Part shown: in pieces, positions 19,161-28,239 of the stretch
How the letters are laid out: each line of letters begins with the position of its first letter
Position numbering within the stretch: the first letter of the stretch is position 1
Assembly (NCBI GenBank): GCA_913009205.1
Contig: CAJVYC010000002.1
Location: 165,809-229,808, forward strand
DNA length: 64,000 nt
Direction: 5' to 3'
Source of the DNA: an uncultured Fluviicola sp.
GTDB lineage: Bacteria; Bacteroidota; Bacteroidia; Flavobacteriales_D; Crocinitomicaceae
Notes under the pieces: generated by a model
Databases searched by the model: none
What the model was told of the DNA's origin: nothing
Seen by the model: only the letters and a program-made list of their open reading frames with translations
Position numbers and translations under genes: made by a program

Positions 19161-19931
19161 TCAAAGTTTTTTAACAACAATCCCAACCGGACAATGATCC
19201 GACCCGTGAACATCTCCCAAAATGAAAGCATCCTCTACTCGATCCATCAGTGATTGTGAAACAAGGAAATAATCAATCCGCCAGCCAACATTTCTGTCTC
19301 TGGCGCCACCTCTATAACTCCACCATGAGTAATTTTCTCCTTCCGATGTCTTCGCTCTAAACGTATCGACCAATCCATTCGAAGTATAGGCGTCCATTCC
19401 ATTGATTTCCTCTTGCATGAAGCCTGCAGATTTATTGTAGTTCGGTTTTGGCCGCGCAAGATCAATCTCTTTGTGGGCAACATTGAAATCACCGCAAACA
19501 ATTACGGGTTTAGTTTTTTCAAGGTTCTTCAAGTAAACCAAAAATGATTTGTCAAAATTTTGTCTATATTCCAAACGACGTAAATCGTTTCCAGAATTTG
19601 GAACGTAAGCGGTAATAACATAGTAGCCTTCAAATTCCAGGCATGTTACCCGCCCCTCCTGATCATGCTCACTAATTCCAATGTCAATTGAATTTGAAAT
19701 TGGTTCAACTTTAGATAAAATGGCCGTCCCAGAATATCCTTTACGCGCCTTTGAATCGTTTCCATAAAAATGATAACCTGCTAACTCATTCGCGACTTCC
19801 CGCGCTTGATCAACGGTTGATTTTGTTTCTTGCAAACAGATGATGTCTGCATTTACAGTTCTCATGTCCTCGTGAAAGTTTTTTTTCGCGATTGCTCGGA
19901 TTCCATTTACGTTGAACGATATAATTTTCAT
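19161..19931 (-). CDS. xth: Exodeoxyribonuclease III
   Basis: A 256 aa AP endonuclease/3' exonuclease of the base-excision repair pathway. The sequence starts MKIISFNVNGIRA and contains LQETKS (metal-binding Glu near residue 35), GDFNVAHKEIDLA, and the C-terminal SDHCPVGI with the catalytic His. Length is normal. A perfect -7 box precedes it on the same strand. Confidence 0.95.
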   Translation of the reverse strand: MKIISFNVNGIRAIAKKNFHEDMRTVNADIICLQETKSTVDQAREVANELAGYHFYGNDSKARKGYSGTAILSKVEPISNSIDIGISEHDQEGRVTCLEFEGYYVITAYVPNSGNDLRRLEYRQNFDKSFLVYLKNLEKTKPVIVCGDFNVAHKEIDLARPKPNYNKSAGFMQEEINGMDAYTSNGLVDTFRAKTSEGENYSWWSYRGGARDRNVGWRIDYFLVSQSLMDRVEDAFILGDVHGSDHCPVGIVVKKL

Positions 19932-19950
19932 AGCTAAAAAATGTTGTATT

Positions 19951-19958
19951 CAAATGTA
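19951..19958 (-). promoter_or_regulatory. -7 promoter box of xth
   Basis: On the minus strand TACATTTG matches TAnnTTTG exactly, 19 bases before the xth ATG. The divergent pirin promoter box lies 22 bases away at 19,981. Confidence 0.5.
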
Positions 19959-19980
19959 GTCAAAGCTGACAAAATATCAT

Positions 19981-19988
19981 TATATTTA
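19981..19988 (+). promoter_or_regulatory. -7 promoter box of the pirin gene
   Basis: TATATTTA (7 of 8 to TAnnTTTG) ends 2 bases before an ATG at 19,991. If it is used, that ATG would lie at or upstream of the transcription start, so the in-frame ATG at 20,012 is the likelier start. Confidence 0.4.
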
Positions 19989-20011
19989 CCATGGTAACAA
20001 AAAAAACCGAA

Positions 20012-21154
20012 ATGAAAGAAAAGAAAAACAAGAGACGTGCATTTTTAGGGAAAATGGCTCTTGGCTTTTCATCAGTTTTAGCATTACCTTTTTTATTCAG
20101 TAGTAAAACAAAAGACGAAGACGATATGGAACAAGTGCATCCAGTTAAAAGTATTAAGGCTCTAGGGTTTCAATGGAAAACGGCCGATCCTTTTTTATTC
20201 TGTGTTCATCACGAAGACAAATATCCAAAAGGAAATGATGCGATGGGGCCTGACGCTTCATTGGAAGGAAGAAATTTAGGACAAGATTTCATTATAAAAG
20301 ACGGATGGAGAATGTACCACGGAGGAACGGTTCCTGGGTTCCCCGGTCATCCGCACAGAGGATTTGAAACGATCACCATTGTTCGAGAAGGAATTGTAGA
20401 TCATGCGGATTCGACTGGTGCTTCTGGGCGTTATGGAAATGGTGATGTTCAATGGATGACTGCTGGAAAAGGAGTTCAGCACTCCGAAATGTTTCCGCTC
20501 GTTTCGAAGGAAAAAGAAAATCCGATGGAATTGTTCCAAATTTGGTTGAACCTTCCGAAGAGAAGTAAAATGGTAGAACCTCATTTCGCAATGCTGTGGA
20601 ACGATACAATTCCAGTTATTGAGGAAAAAGATCTTTTGGGGAAGTTATCTGCAACAATTGAAATTATCGCTGGTACTTTGAAAGAAGAAAACGCTCCAGC
20701 TCCACCACCCGATTCTTGGGCAAATGAAAAAGTCAACCATGTTGGAATCTTCAACATTAAATTGGAAGCAAATTCTACGTTTGAACTGGAGGAGAGCGTT
20801 GAAGGCGTAAACCGTACAATTTATTATTATGAAGGAAACGACTTGAAAATTCAAGATTTAGAAATTCCATTTTACCATGCTGCGGAAGTTGATCCAACGA
20901 AAAATTTGGTCATCAAAAATGGAGATACAGTTTCAAAAATTCTTGTTCTTCAAGGAATGCCAATTGCAGAGCCCGTTGTACAACATGGGCCGTTTGTTAT
21001 GAATACACGTGAAGAAATTCAACAAGCATTCGAAGATTACCACGCAACGCAATACGGTGGATGGCCTTGGGAGAAATACGATATGGTTCATGCCCGCGAG
21101 AAAACACGCTTTGCAAAACACGCGGATGGAATAGTTGAGTTGAAAGAAGGCTAA
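20012..21154 (+). CDS. Pirin family protein with Tat-type signal
   Basis: A bicupin of the pirin family (about 380 aa from the ATG at 20,012; 387 aa from 19,991). The N-terminus (KKNKRRAFLGKMALG, then a hydrophobic run to about residue 30) is a twin-arginine-type signal, unusual for pirins, which are mostly cytoplasmic. The N-terminal cupin holds the metal motif PHRGFETIT...G.GVQHSE (His and Glu ligands). Some pirins are quercetinases; others regulate enzymes. Export suggests an extracytoplasmic oxygenase role, which is inference. Confidence 0.85.
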   Translation: MKEKKNKRRAFLGKMALGFSSVLALPFLFSSKTKDEDDMEQVHPVKSIKALGFQWKTADPFLFCVHHEDKYPKGNDAMGPDASLEGRNLGQDFIIKDGWRMYHGGTVPGFPGHPHRGFETITIVREGIVDHADSTGASGRYGNGDVQWMTAGKGVQHSEMFPLVSKEKENPMELFQIWLNLPKRSKMVEPHFAMLWNDTIPVIEEKDLLGKLSATIEIIAGTLKEENAPAPPPDSWANEKVNHVGIFNIKLEANSTFELEESVEGVNRTIYYYEGNDLKIQDLEIPFYHAAEVDPTKNLVIKNGDTVSKILVLQGMPIAEPVVQHGPFVMNTREEIQQAFEDYHATQYGGWPWEKYDMVHAREKTRFAKHADGIVELKEG

Positions 21155-21218
21155 TAATTATGGAATAATAATTAGGAATTTTAGAGTTACTCCTATCATT
21201 AACATTAGATCTTCAATA

Positions 21219-21244
21219 ATTCATAATTATCAATTCATAATTAC
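21219..21244 (+). repeat. Short AT direct repeat upstream of mutS2
   Basis: aattcataatta occurs twice in a row in the 112-base gap before mutS2. It may be part of an AT-rich promoter region or a relic of a short intergenic repeat. Confidence 0.3.
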
Positions 21245-21254
21245 AAATTAGGTT

Positions 21255-21262
21255 TATCTTCG
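21255..21262 (+). promoter_or_regulatory. Possible -7 box of mutS2
   Basis: TATCTTCG resembles TAnnTTTG (one substitution) and ends 4 bases before the ATG, predicting a leaderless mRNA. Confidence 0.35.
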
Positions 21263-21266
21263 CGGC

Positions 21267-23384
21267 ATGTCAATAGATGTACAAACCCTCGCCGATCTTG
21301 AATTCGATACTATTCGCTTATGGTTGGCGGAGTATGCGAAAGAATCTACGGCTAGAGAACGCTTGGAAAAGCTTGCTCCAATTTCCAACTTTGATGAGAT
21401 CACGTATCAGTTGGATAAAACCAATGAATTTCTTGAAATTAGAAGTGTTGGAGAAACTTTTCCTCACCTCGATTTTGAGGAGCTGAAAAACGAAATAAAA
21501 ATGCTTCCAATTGAGAATGCATCAATTTCTTTGGATGGGTTTATGAAGGTGCATCAAGCGTCAATGCTAGTGAATTCACTTCTAGTTTTCTTTGACAAAC
21601 GTGAATCTGAGTTCCCTCTTTTAAACGGAACTTTAGAAAATGTTTACTATACTAAAGAGATCGTTGAAGCCATTGAAAAAGTATTTGACAGCACTGGAAA
21701 TGTGAAGGACAAAGCTTCAGAACTTCTTGCTAAAATCCGCACTAATATGCACGGATTGAAAAGGCAGATCAATAAAAATTTCGATCGTGAATTGCGCAAG
21801 CTTGTTAAAGACAATATTCTTGGTGATACGAGAGAAACGTTCATCAACGACAGACGTGTTCTTTCGATTTTATCTTCGCACAAGCGAAAGGTCTCAGGAG
21901 CGGTTACCGGTTCAAGCAATACTGGAACGTTTACGTATATCGAGCCGCAAGTCAATGTTCAATTGAACAACGAATTGGAATTGCTTCAAGACGACGAACG
22001 AAAAGAAATTTTCAGAATCCTTCAAATTTTACGCCGCGAGCTTAAAGATCATTTATCGCTCATTAAGGGCTATCAAGAAGTCTTAACTGAATTTGATTTC
22101 ATCAATGCAAAAACGCGATTGGCCACAGCATTGGATTGCAAACTTCCAAAAATTTCCGATGAACTAAAAATCGAATTAATAGATGCCTACCATCCTATTC
22201 TTTGGAAGAACAACAAAGATCAAAAGAAGAAAACACATCCGCAAAGTGTAGCTCTGGATAAATTCTCTCGAATGCTTGTGATTTCTGGCCCTAACGCTGG
22301 TGGTAAAAGTATTACGCTGAAATCCGTTGGTTTAATCCAAATTATGTTTCAATCGGGCTTGCTGGTTCCTGTTCATGAAAATAGCATCATGTGTTTTTTT
22401 CAGAATATTATGAGCGATATTGGCGACAATCAATCCATCGAAAATGAGTTGAGTACCTACTCTTATCGATTGAAACGAATGAAAAGTTTCTTAGATGTTG
22501 CCAATCGAAACTCTTTGTTCCTCATTGATGAATTTGGAACAGGTTCTGATCCTGATTTGGGTGGAGCTTTGGCCGAATCTATATTTGAAGCGATCTACAA
22601 CAAGAAGAGTTTTGGTGTAATTACAACGCACTATTCAAACATTAAATTGAAAGCCGATAAACTTCGGAACGCTCAGAACGGTTGCATGCTTTTCAATACA
22701 GAAACCTTAGCGCCGCTGTATAAATTAGACACGGGTCAACCGGGAAGTTCATTCACGTTTGAAGTTGCAACAATCAATGGGATTCCTGAAGAATTGATCG
22801 CTGATGCAAAAACGAAGCTCGATGACAAGAAAGTCAAAATGGATCAGCTCTTAAGTGATCTGCAAAAGGAAAAGAATTACCTCACTCGATTGAACAAGGA
22901 GCATATTGAAGCGCAGGAAATAGCTCAAAAAGCCTCGAATAACTACGAAGAACAAAAATCGATTTACGACAATAAACTAAAGGATTTACGTCAGAACTCT
23001 ATTGCTAACGACAAGCTAGTTCAAGGTGGAAAAAAAATGAAATCATTTATAGATAAGTACAACACGAAGTCAAGAAAGAAAACAATTAACGATGGTCTTC
23101 TCGATGAAGTAAAAAAATACCTGGCAGTTGAACGCTCCAAGGCTGAAGCTACTAAAAATGTTTTGAAACAAGCATTGGCATCACCTAAAAAGAAGGGCCA
23201 GAAAAAAGGAATTCCTGTTAAAGACAATTTCAACCGAGACAAAATCAAAGTTGGATCGAAAGTTAAACTCATTTCCACCAAGCAATCGGGAACCGTAGAA
23301 GAAATCTCTGGAACGACGATTGTTGTAACATTTGGCTTTGCTAGAATGAAAGTCAAATTGGATAAACTTCAGTGGATTAGTTAG
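21267..23384 (+). CDS. mutS2: MutS2-family ATPase lacking the Smr domain
   Basis: MutS2 proteins act on branched DNA and stalled ribosomes rather than classical mismatch repair. The 705 aa protein has the core helical region, Walker A GPNAGGKS (341-348), Walker B LFLIDEFGTGSDP (about 413-425) and a long coiled coil (about 525-640). It ends with a small KOW-like domain (VGSKVKLI...GTVEEI) and has no C-terminal Smr nuclease domain, which full-length MutS2 (about 780 aa) carries. The neighbouring frame continues without a gap into the kinase pseudogene. Confidence 0.88.
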   Translation: MSIDVQTLADLEFDTIRLWLAEYAKESTARERLEKLAPISNFDEITYQLDKTNEFLEIRSVGETFPHLDFEELKNEIKMLPIENASISLDGFMKVHQASMLVNSLLVFFDKRESEFPLLNGTLENVYYTKEIVEAIEKVFDSTGNVKDKASELLAKIRTNMHGLKRQINKNFDRELRKLVKDNILGDTRETFINDRRVLSILSSHKRKVSGAVTGSSNTGTFTYIEPQVNVQLNNELELLQDDERKEIFRILQILRRELKDHLSLIKGYQEVLTEFDFINAKTRLATALDCKLPKISDELKIELIDAYHPILWKNNKDQKKKTHPQSVALDKFSRMLVISGPNAGGKSITLKSVGLIQIMFQSGLLVPVHENSIMCFFQNIMSDIGDNQSIENELSTYSYRLKRMKSFLDVANRNSLFLIDEFGTGSDPDLGGALAESIFEAIYNKKSFGVITTHYSNIKLKADKLRNAQNGCMLFNTETLAPLYKLDTGQPGSSFTFEVATINGIPEELIADAKTKLDDKKVKMDQLLSDLQKEKNYLTRLNKEHIEAQEIAQKASNNYEEQKSIYDNKLKDLRQNSIANDKLVQGGKKMKSFIDKYNTKSRKKTINDGLLDEVKKYLAVERSKAEATKNVLKQALASPKKKGQKKGIPVKDNFNRDKIKVGSKVKLISTKQSGTVEEISGTTIVVTFGFARMKVKLDKLQWIS

Positions 23385-23397
23385 GAAATTCGGTATT

Positions 23398-24216
23398 TTG
23401 GGATTAAGTTGGTTTACTCTTTTCAATTTAAATACGCACATTGGAATTGTCGAAGCGCAGAGCTTGACATCTCGAATCATTATCATCATCGAGATCATTT
23501 CAGTGTTTTTAGTGCTAGCATATTTAGTCAACCAATATGTTTTGTTTCAATACTATTCTCAACTTCAGCTGAAGAAATTAAACTTGAATTTGGAGCAACA
23601 AAATGAGGAAGTTTTAAACCGAAATAGAGAAAACGTTACGCTGATTAAAGAAGTGCATCACAGAGTTAAAAACAACCTGAAAATCATCATAAGCTTGATA
23701 AGTATGAAGCGTTCAGAAATCAAATCAGAAGAAAATAAATAGCAGTTTACCATTGCAATCAATAGAATATTGACCATGTCTTTGATTCACCAAAAACTGT
23801 ATAAAGAAAAGGAACCTTCGAGGATTAACATTGCAGATTACATCAATGATTTATATCAAGAATTAGTGACAGTAGCAAATCGAAAAGTGTCTCTGGAAAT
23901 TGATTCCAATGATGAATACGCCGGATTGAAAACAATTGTTTCCTTTGGACTTTTAGTCAACGAATTGATTTCGAATTCTCTAAAATACGCTTATTCAGAG
24001 ATTGATTTGGCAGTGATTCGGATTCAGATCAAACCAAAAAATGAATGCGAAGTTTATTTCTCTTTCGAGAATAACGGCCAATGGGTTAAACCTAAAGAAG
24101 AGGAAATCGGAAGTTTTGGATTGGAGTTAATTGATGTTCTAACCGAACAATTGGGTGGTACATAAAAGCGTGAAGGAAGCCGATATTTCTTCGAAATCGC
24201 GACCACTGATGATTAA
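23398..24216 (+). pseudogene. Histidine kinase (HisKA_2/HATPase) interrupted by two stop codons
   Basis: One reading frame encodes a membrane segment (about 10-35), a coiled coil, a HisKA_2 phospho-acceptor motif EVHHRVKNN and an HATPase domain (LLVNELISNSLKYA). The frame is cut by TAG at 23,740 and by TAA at 24,163, yet homology continues across both stops: QFTIAINRILTMSLIHQKLY after the first and KREGSRYFFEIATTDD after the second, ending with TAA at 24,214-24,216. The usual N-terminal sensor part is missing and the only upstream start is TTG. It is a recent pseudogene abutting the lptF/G-like stop. Confidence 0.85.
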
Positions 24217-25293
24217 TCAGCGTTGGGCTTTCTTGTAAAGAAAATAGGCCAAAATGGCGAATAAGAAATTCGGAATCCACACAGCAATGTATGTTGCAAA
24301 ACCTAGATTCATAGCTGCAACTGTCGTAACTTTCATTGCAAAAATATAAACGAATATAATCCCTAGTCCTATGGCGATATTGATTCCAATCCCACCCCGC
24401 TTTTTTCGACTAGCGACGGCAATCCCGATGATTGTTAAGACATAAGTCGCAAATGGATAAGAGGTTCGCTGATACAACTCGATCTCATAGGTAGGAACCA
24501 TATCTGAACCTTTTTTCTTTTCGCGTTCAATGAATTCTTTCAGCTCAAAATATGGCATGGTCTCGGCTATATTTTCACGCGTTGCCATTTCATCCATTGT
24601 AAATTTAAAAGACGTATCGAGCCGCTGGCCTTCCAAAAGAATATCATTGGTATCGCCTATTCTTCGACTCCAATAGTTCGTCAACACCCATTTGTTGGTT
24701 CCTTTCTTATTTTCTGCGGTGCGTGCTTTCAAAAAATAAGTTAACTCGCCATCTGAACCTTCTTGCTCTAGAACAAAATCCTCTGCTCGATTTTTATCCG
24801 CCATGTAACTGTCAAAATAAACGACTTGTCCGCCCGGGAATTCTGCATGATAGTCCAAAATGTACATTTCATCACGGTAGTACTTCTCCTCAAAATTCAA
24901 TCGCAATTGATTGGTGTTCGGAATCACAAAGTGGTTTAAACCAAGTGAAATCAACATTAGAATTGTTGCCGCAATCATATAGGGCCGAATGAATCTTGTA
25001 AAAGGTCGACCGCTGTTCCAAATAGGAATAATCTCCGTATCCTGCGCCATTTTTGCTGTAAACCAAATCACCGCAATAAAAATGATCATGGAGGAGAACA
25101 TGTTTCCATGGAAAAGAATGAAACTCACATAGTAATCGAAAACAATCTCAGAAAGTGAAGCATCCTTAGATGCAAATAATGGTAATTTTTCTGCGAGGTC
25201 AAAAACAATAGACAATAACATTATCACTCCAAAAATGAAGAAGAAGGTTTTAAGAAACTTCTTAATAATATATTTATCTAGTATCGTTAACAT
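24217..25293 (-). CDS. YjgP/YjgQ-family permease (LptF/LptG-like)
   Basis: LptF and LptG form the inner-membrane part of the ABC machine that extracts lipopolysaccharide. The 358 aa protein has six membrane segments in the family pattern, three before (about 13-34, 53-75, 95-115) and three after (about 268-288, 295-315, 325-350) a periplasmic domain. DTEIIPIWNSGRPFTRFIRP is the conserved cytoplasmic loop. Which of the two paralogues it is cannot be decided. It starts one base after the tgt stop, so the two are cotranscribed. Confidence 0.9.
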   Translation of the reverse strand: MLTILDKYIIKKFLKTFFFIFGVIMLLSIVFDLAEKLPLFASKDASLSEIVFDYYVSFILFHGNMFSSMIIFIAVIWFTAKMAQDTEIIPIWNSGRPFTRFIRPYMIAATILMLISLGLNHFVIPNTNQLRLNFEEKYYRDEMYILDYHAEFPGGQVVYFDSYMADKNRAEDFVLEQEGSDGELTYFLKARTAENKKGTNKWVLTNYWSRRIGDTNDILLEGQRLDTSFKFTMDEMATRENIAETMPYFELKEFIEREKKKGSDMVPTYEIELYQRTSYPFATYVLTIIGIAVASRKKRGGIGINIAIGLGIIFVYIFAMKVTTVAAMNLGFATYIAVWIPNFLFAILAYFLYKKAQR

Positions 25294-26424
25294 TTACAGT
25301 CTATTGCCTAATTTCAAAACCATTTGAGCTTTCCAAGTTGAGAAAGTTCCATCCAAAATACGTTTTCTCGCTTCTTTAACTAACCACAAATAGAATGATA
25401 AATTGTGTATCGTAGCAATTTGCATTCCGAGATGTTCTTTCGAACGCATCAAGTGCCTCAAGTAGGCCCTACTATACGTTGAATCGACGTAAGAGGTTCC
25501 ATTCGGATCTAAAGGCGAAAAATCCTTCTCCCACTTTTTGTTTTTAATGTTGATGATTCCCTCGGATGTAAACAACATTCCATGGCGCGCATTCCGAGAT
25601 GGCATAACACAATCGAACATGTCAATTCCCATTGAAATACATTCTAAAATATTCAAAGGAGTTCCTACTCCCATTAAATACCTGGGCTTATCCGTTGGAA
25701 GTATTCCACAAACAAGATCTGTCATTTCGTACAATTCATCGTCAGGTTCTCCCACCGACAATCCACCAATGGCGTTTCCGATCGCATCAAATGAAGCAAT
25801 TTTCTCCGCTGATTCTTTTCTTAAATCTTTATAAACGCTCCCTTGAATAATTGGAAACAAAGCTTGCTCATGTCCATACTTCGGTCTTGTCGCATCCATT
25901 TGATTGAAACAACGCTTCAACCACCTGTGGGTCATGTTCATGGAACGTTTCGCATAATTGTAATCACACGGGTAAGGTGTACATTCATCAAATGCCATTA
26001 TAATATCTGCACCGATTGAACGCTGAATATCAATTGCTTTTTCAGGAGAAAAGAAATGGTAACTTCCATCAATGTGCGATTGAAACGTCACGCCTTCTTC
26101 CTTAATTTTTCGGGCTCCCGACAAGGAATAAACTTGGTATCCACCACTATCTGTTAAGATCGGCATGTCCCAATTCATAAATTTATGCAATCCACCTGCA
26201 GGTTCTAGCACGTCCAATCCCGGTCTTAAGAACAAATGGTACGTATTTCCTAAAATGATATCCGCTTTAATGTCCTCTTTTAGCTCGTGTTGATGGACTG
26301 TTTTGACTGTTCCTGCTGTTCCAACAGGCATAAAAATCGGAGTTTCAATTACTCCATGATCAGTGTGCATTAATCCAGCTCGCGCTTTCGATTGACTGTC
26401 AGTATGTTTGAGTTCAAAGTGCAT
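25294..26424 (-). CDS. tgt: Queuine tRNA-ribosyltransferase lacking the zinc cysteines
   Basis: Tgt exchanges guanine-34 for preQ1 in tRNAs with GUN anticodons. The 376 aa protein has the catalytic Asp92 (LTDSGGYQV) and Asp271 (DCVMPSRNARHG), so the reaction chemistry is preserved. In the CxCxxC zinc site of E. coli Tgt the three cysteines are replaced here by Gly309, Ser311 and Asp314, although the neighbouring YSRAYLRHL and TIHN are intact. This may be a lineage-wide variant. A perfect -7 box lies upstream, and lptF/G-like gene follows directly. Confidence 0.94.
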   Translation of the reverse strand: MHFELKHTDSQSKARAGLMHTDHGVIETPIFMPVGTAGTVKTVHQHELKEDIKADIILGNTYHLFLRPGLDVLEPAGGLHKFMNWDMPILTDSGGYQVYSLSGARKIKEEGVTFQSHIDGSYHFFSPEKAIDIQRSIGADIIMAFDECTPYPCDYNYAKRSMNMTHRWLKRCFNQMDATRPKYGHEQALFPIIQGSVYKDLRKESAEKIASFDAIGNAIGGLSVGEPDDELYEMTDLVCGILPTDKPRYLMGVGTPLNILECISMGIDMFDCVMPSRNARHGMLFTSEGIINIKNKKWEKDFSPLDPNGTSYVDSTYSRAYLRHLMRSKEHLGMQIATIHNLSFYLWLVKEARKRILDGTFSTWKAQMVLKLGNRL

Positions 26425-26448
26425 AAAAATGTTGATAATTTACAGCCG

Positions 26449-26456
26449 CAAAGATA
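26449..26456 (-). promoter_or_regulatory. -7 promoter box of tgt
   Basis: On the minus strand TATCTTTG is a perfect TAnnTTTG, 24 bases before the tgt ATG. A near-match CATCTTTG for the divergent glycosyltransferase lies at 26,477-26,484. Confidence 0.5.
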
Positions 26457-26491
26457 AATGTATTTAAGCAAACCCGCATCTTTGTAGCAAA

Positions 26492-27640
26492 GTGATTTTG
26501 ATGTTGGACCTTCTTCCCAAATTTCAGTATGATATAGCGACCTATTTATTCTTGAGTTTCTGTGGGATTTCCCTTATGCACCTGATTTTCGTATTATTCA
26601 CTTACACACGATTCGCATTTCACAAAAACCGACCAGAGCCCCTTTCAAAAATTCAAGAACCTGTTTCTATAATTATTGCAGCTCGAAATGAGTCGAAAAA
26701 TCTCTTCAATAACCTTCCATTTATCATGGAACAGGACTACCCTAAATTTGAAGTTATTGTTATTAATCATCAATCCCTCGATGATTCAGAATATATTCTC
26801 GATGCCTATGCCCATCAATACCCCAATTTAAGAATCATTAAGGTCGAGGGTAGCAAACACCTCAAATTCGGTAAAAAACTGCCTTTAACGATAGGAATAA
26901 AAGGAGCGAAACACGAAAATTTGTTGCTGACTGACGCCGATTGTAGACCTGAATCCGAACAATGGATAGCGAGTATGTCGAAGTATTTCACAGAAAAGAA
27001 GCAGATTGTAATGGGCTACGGTCCTTATACAAGAGAAAAAGGCCTTCTCAATAAAGCGATTCGATTTGATACCGCTTGGATCGCAATGAATTACTTCGCT
27101 TTTGCAAAAACAGGATTGCCTTACATGGGGATCGGCCGAAACCTTGGATACACCAAATCTGTGTTCCATGCAGCGGAAGGATTCAAATCGCATTACGCGC
27201 TTTCATCGGGTGATGATGATCTTTTTATTCAAGACGCAGCAAAAAAGAAAAATTACACGATTAACATAGAACCGGAGTCATTTTGCTATTCAAAAGGTTC
27301 AAGTTCTTGGAAAAGCTGGTTCAAGCAAAAGTCTAGACACTATACTACGTCAGAAAAATATAGGGTTATCAAAAAGCTAATGTTAGGAATATATCCACTG
27401 ACCATGTTAATCATGACGACTTCCTTTGTTATTTTGATGTTTGATTCAAACTTCAGATGGTTAAGCCTCGCGATCTTCTCTTTAATATTGGTTATTAAGT
27501 GGATAATTCTAGGGAAATCATTTAAAAAATTGAACGAATCAAAATTTATCGCATTTATACCATTATTGGATCTAATGTACTCGCTACTAACTCCTTTAAT
27601 GTTTTACGCAGTCGATAAAACAGATAGTAAAAAATGGTAA
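26492..27640 (+). CDS. Membrane-bound family 2 glycosyltransferase
   Basis: A 382 aa GT2 enzyme with an N-terminal membrane helix (about 15-38), a catalytic GT-A domain and two or three C-terminal helices (about 305-370). IIAARNESKNL starts the nucleotide-binding fold, TDADC is the DxD metal site, and the GDDDLF and QKSRHYTTSEKYR region (Q/RxxRW-like) complete the processive-type pattern. Sugar and acceptor are unknown. The start is GTG at 26,492; ATG at 26,501 is an alternative. The sigma-factor gene overlaps its end by 7 bases. Confidence 0.85.
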   Translation: MILMLDLLPKFQYDIATYLFLSFCGISLMHLIFVLFTYTRFAFHKNRPEPLSKIQEPVSIIIAARNESKNLFNNLPFIMEQDYPKFEVIVINHQSLDDSEYILDAYAHQYPNLRIIKVEGSKHLKFGKKLPLTIGIKGAKHENLLLTDADCRPESEQWIASMSKYFTEKKQIVMGYGPYTREKGLLNKAIRFDTAWIAMNYFAFAKTGLPYMGIGRNLGYTKSVFHAAEGFKSHYALSSGDDDLFIQDAAKKKNYTINIEPESFCYSKGSSSWKSWFKQKSRHYTTSEKYRVIKKLMLGIYPLTMLIMTTSFVILMFDSNFRWLSLAIFSLILVIKWIILGKSFKKLNESKFIAFIPLLDLMYSLLTPLMFYAVDKTDSKKW

Positions 27641-28239
27641 ATAGAGACCACTTATCGGAAAAAGCACAAAAAGATCTTGATTTAGTTAATTCGGCAATTG
27701 GCGGCGATCAGCTTGCTTACGGTCAATTGATGGATCGTTACAGAGAATCAATTTATTTCATGATGCTTAAAATGGTAAAAAACACCGATGACGCCGACGA
27801 TCTTACTATCGAAGCTTTTGGAAAAGCATTTAACAGACTGGAGCAATATTCTCCGAATTACGCTTTCTCAACTTGGCTCTTTAAAATTGCTTCGAACAAC
27901 TGCATTGACTTCATCAGAAAGAAAAGAATCAAAGTAACCTCAATGGATACTGGGATTAAAACAACTGACGGAGAAACAATCTTTATAGATACAAAAAGTG
28001 CAACGCGTGATCCTGAGGAAACTTTAGAGCACAAACAAAAAGTAATGCACATGCGCGACTTGGTGTCCAAGTTAAAACCGCGGTATAGAATCTTGGTGGA
28101 AAAACGTTACTTCGAGGAGTTGAGCTATGAAGAAATATCTGAAGAACTCAACCTTCCTCTGGGAACCGTAAAAGCCCAACTGTTTAGAGCTAGAGATTTC
28201 CTTTCAAACATGATTGAAAAAACCAAAGATTCGATTTAG
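27634..28239 (+). CDS. ECF-type RNA polymerase sigma factor
   Basis: A 201 aa sigma-70 family member with region 2 (ADDLTIEAFGKAFNRLEQY...FSTWLFKIASNNCIDFIRKKR) and region 4 (RYRILVEKRYFEELSYEEISEELNLPLGTVKAQLFRARDFL). No anti-sigma gene lies beside it. It overlaps the glycosyltransferase end and is followed with no gap by rsmG, so it is part of a three-gene run. The regulon is unknown. Confidence 0.92.
   Translation: MVNRDHLSEKAQKDLDLVNSAIGGDQLAYGQLMDRYRESIYFMMLKMVKNTDDADDLTIEAFGKAFNRLEQYSPNYAFSTWLFKIASNNCIDFIRKKRIKVTSMDTGIKTTDGETIFIDTKSATRDPEETLEHKQKVMHMRDLVSKLKPRYRILVEKRYFEELSYEEISEELNLPLGTVKAQLFRARDFLSNMIEKTKDSI

Noticed and set aside
23740..24165. In-frame TAG and TAA as recoded or readthrough codons
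   Set aside because: All intact genes here use both codons as normal stops, so mutation is simpler.
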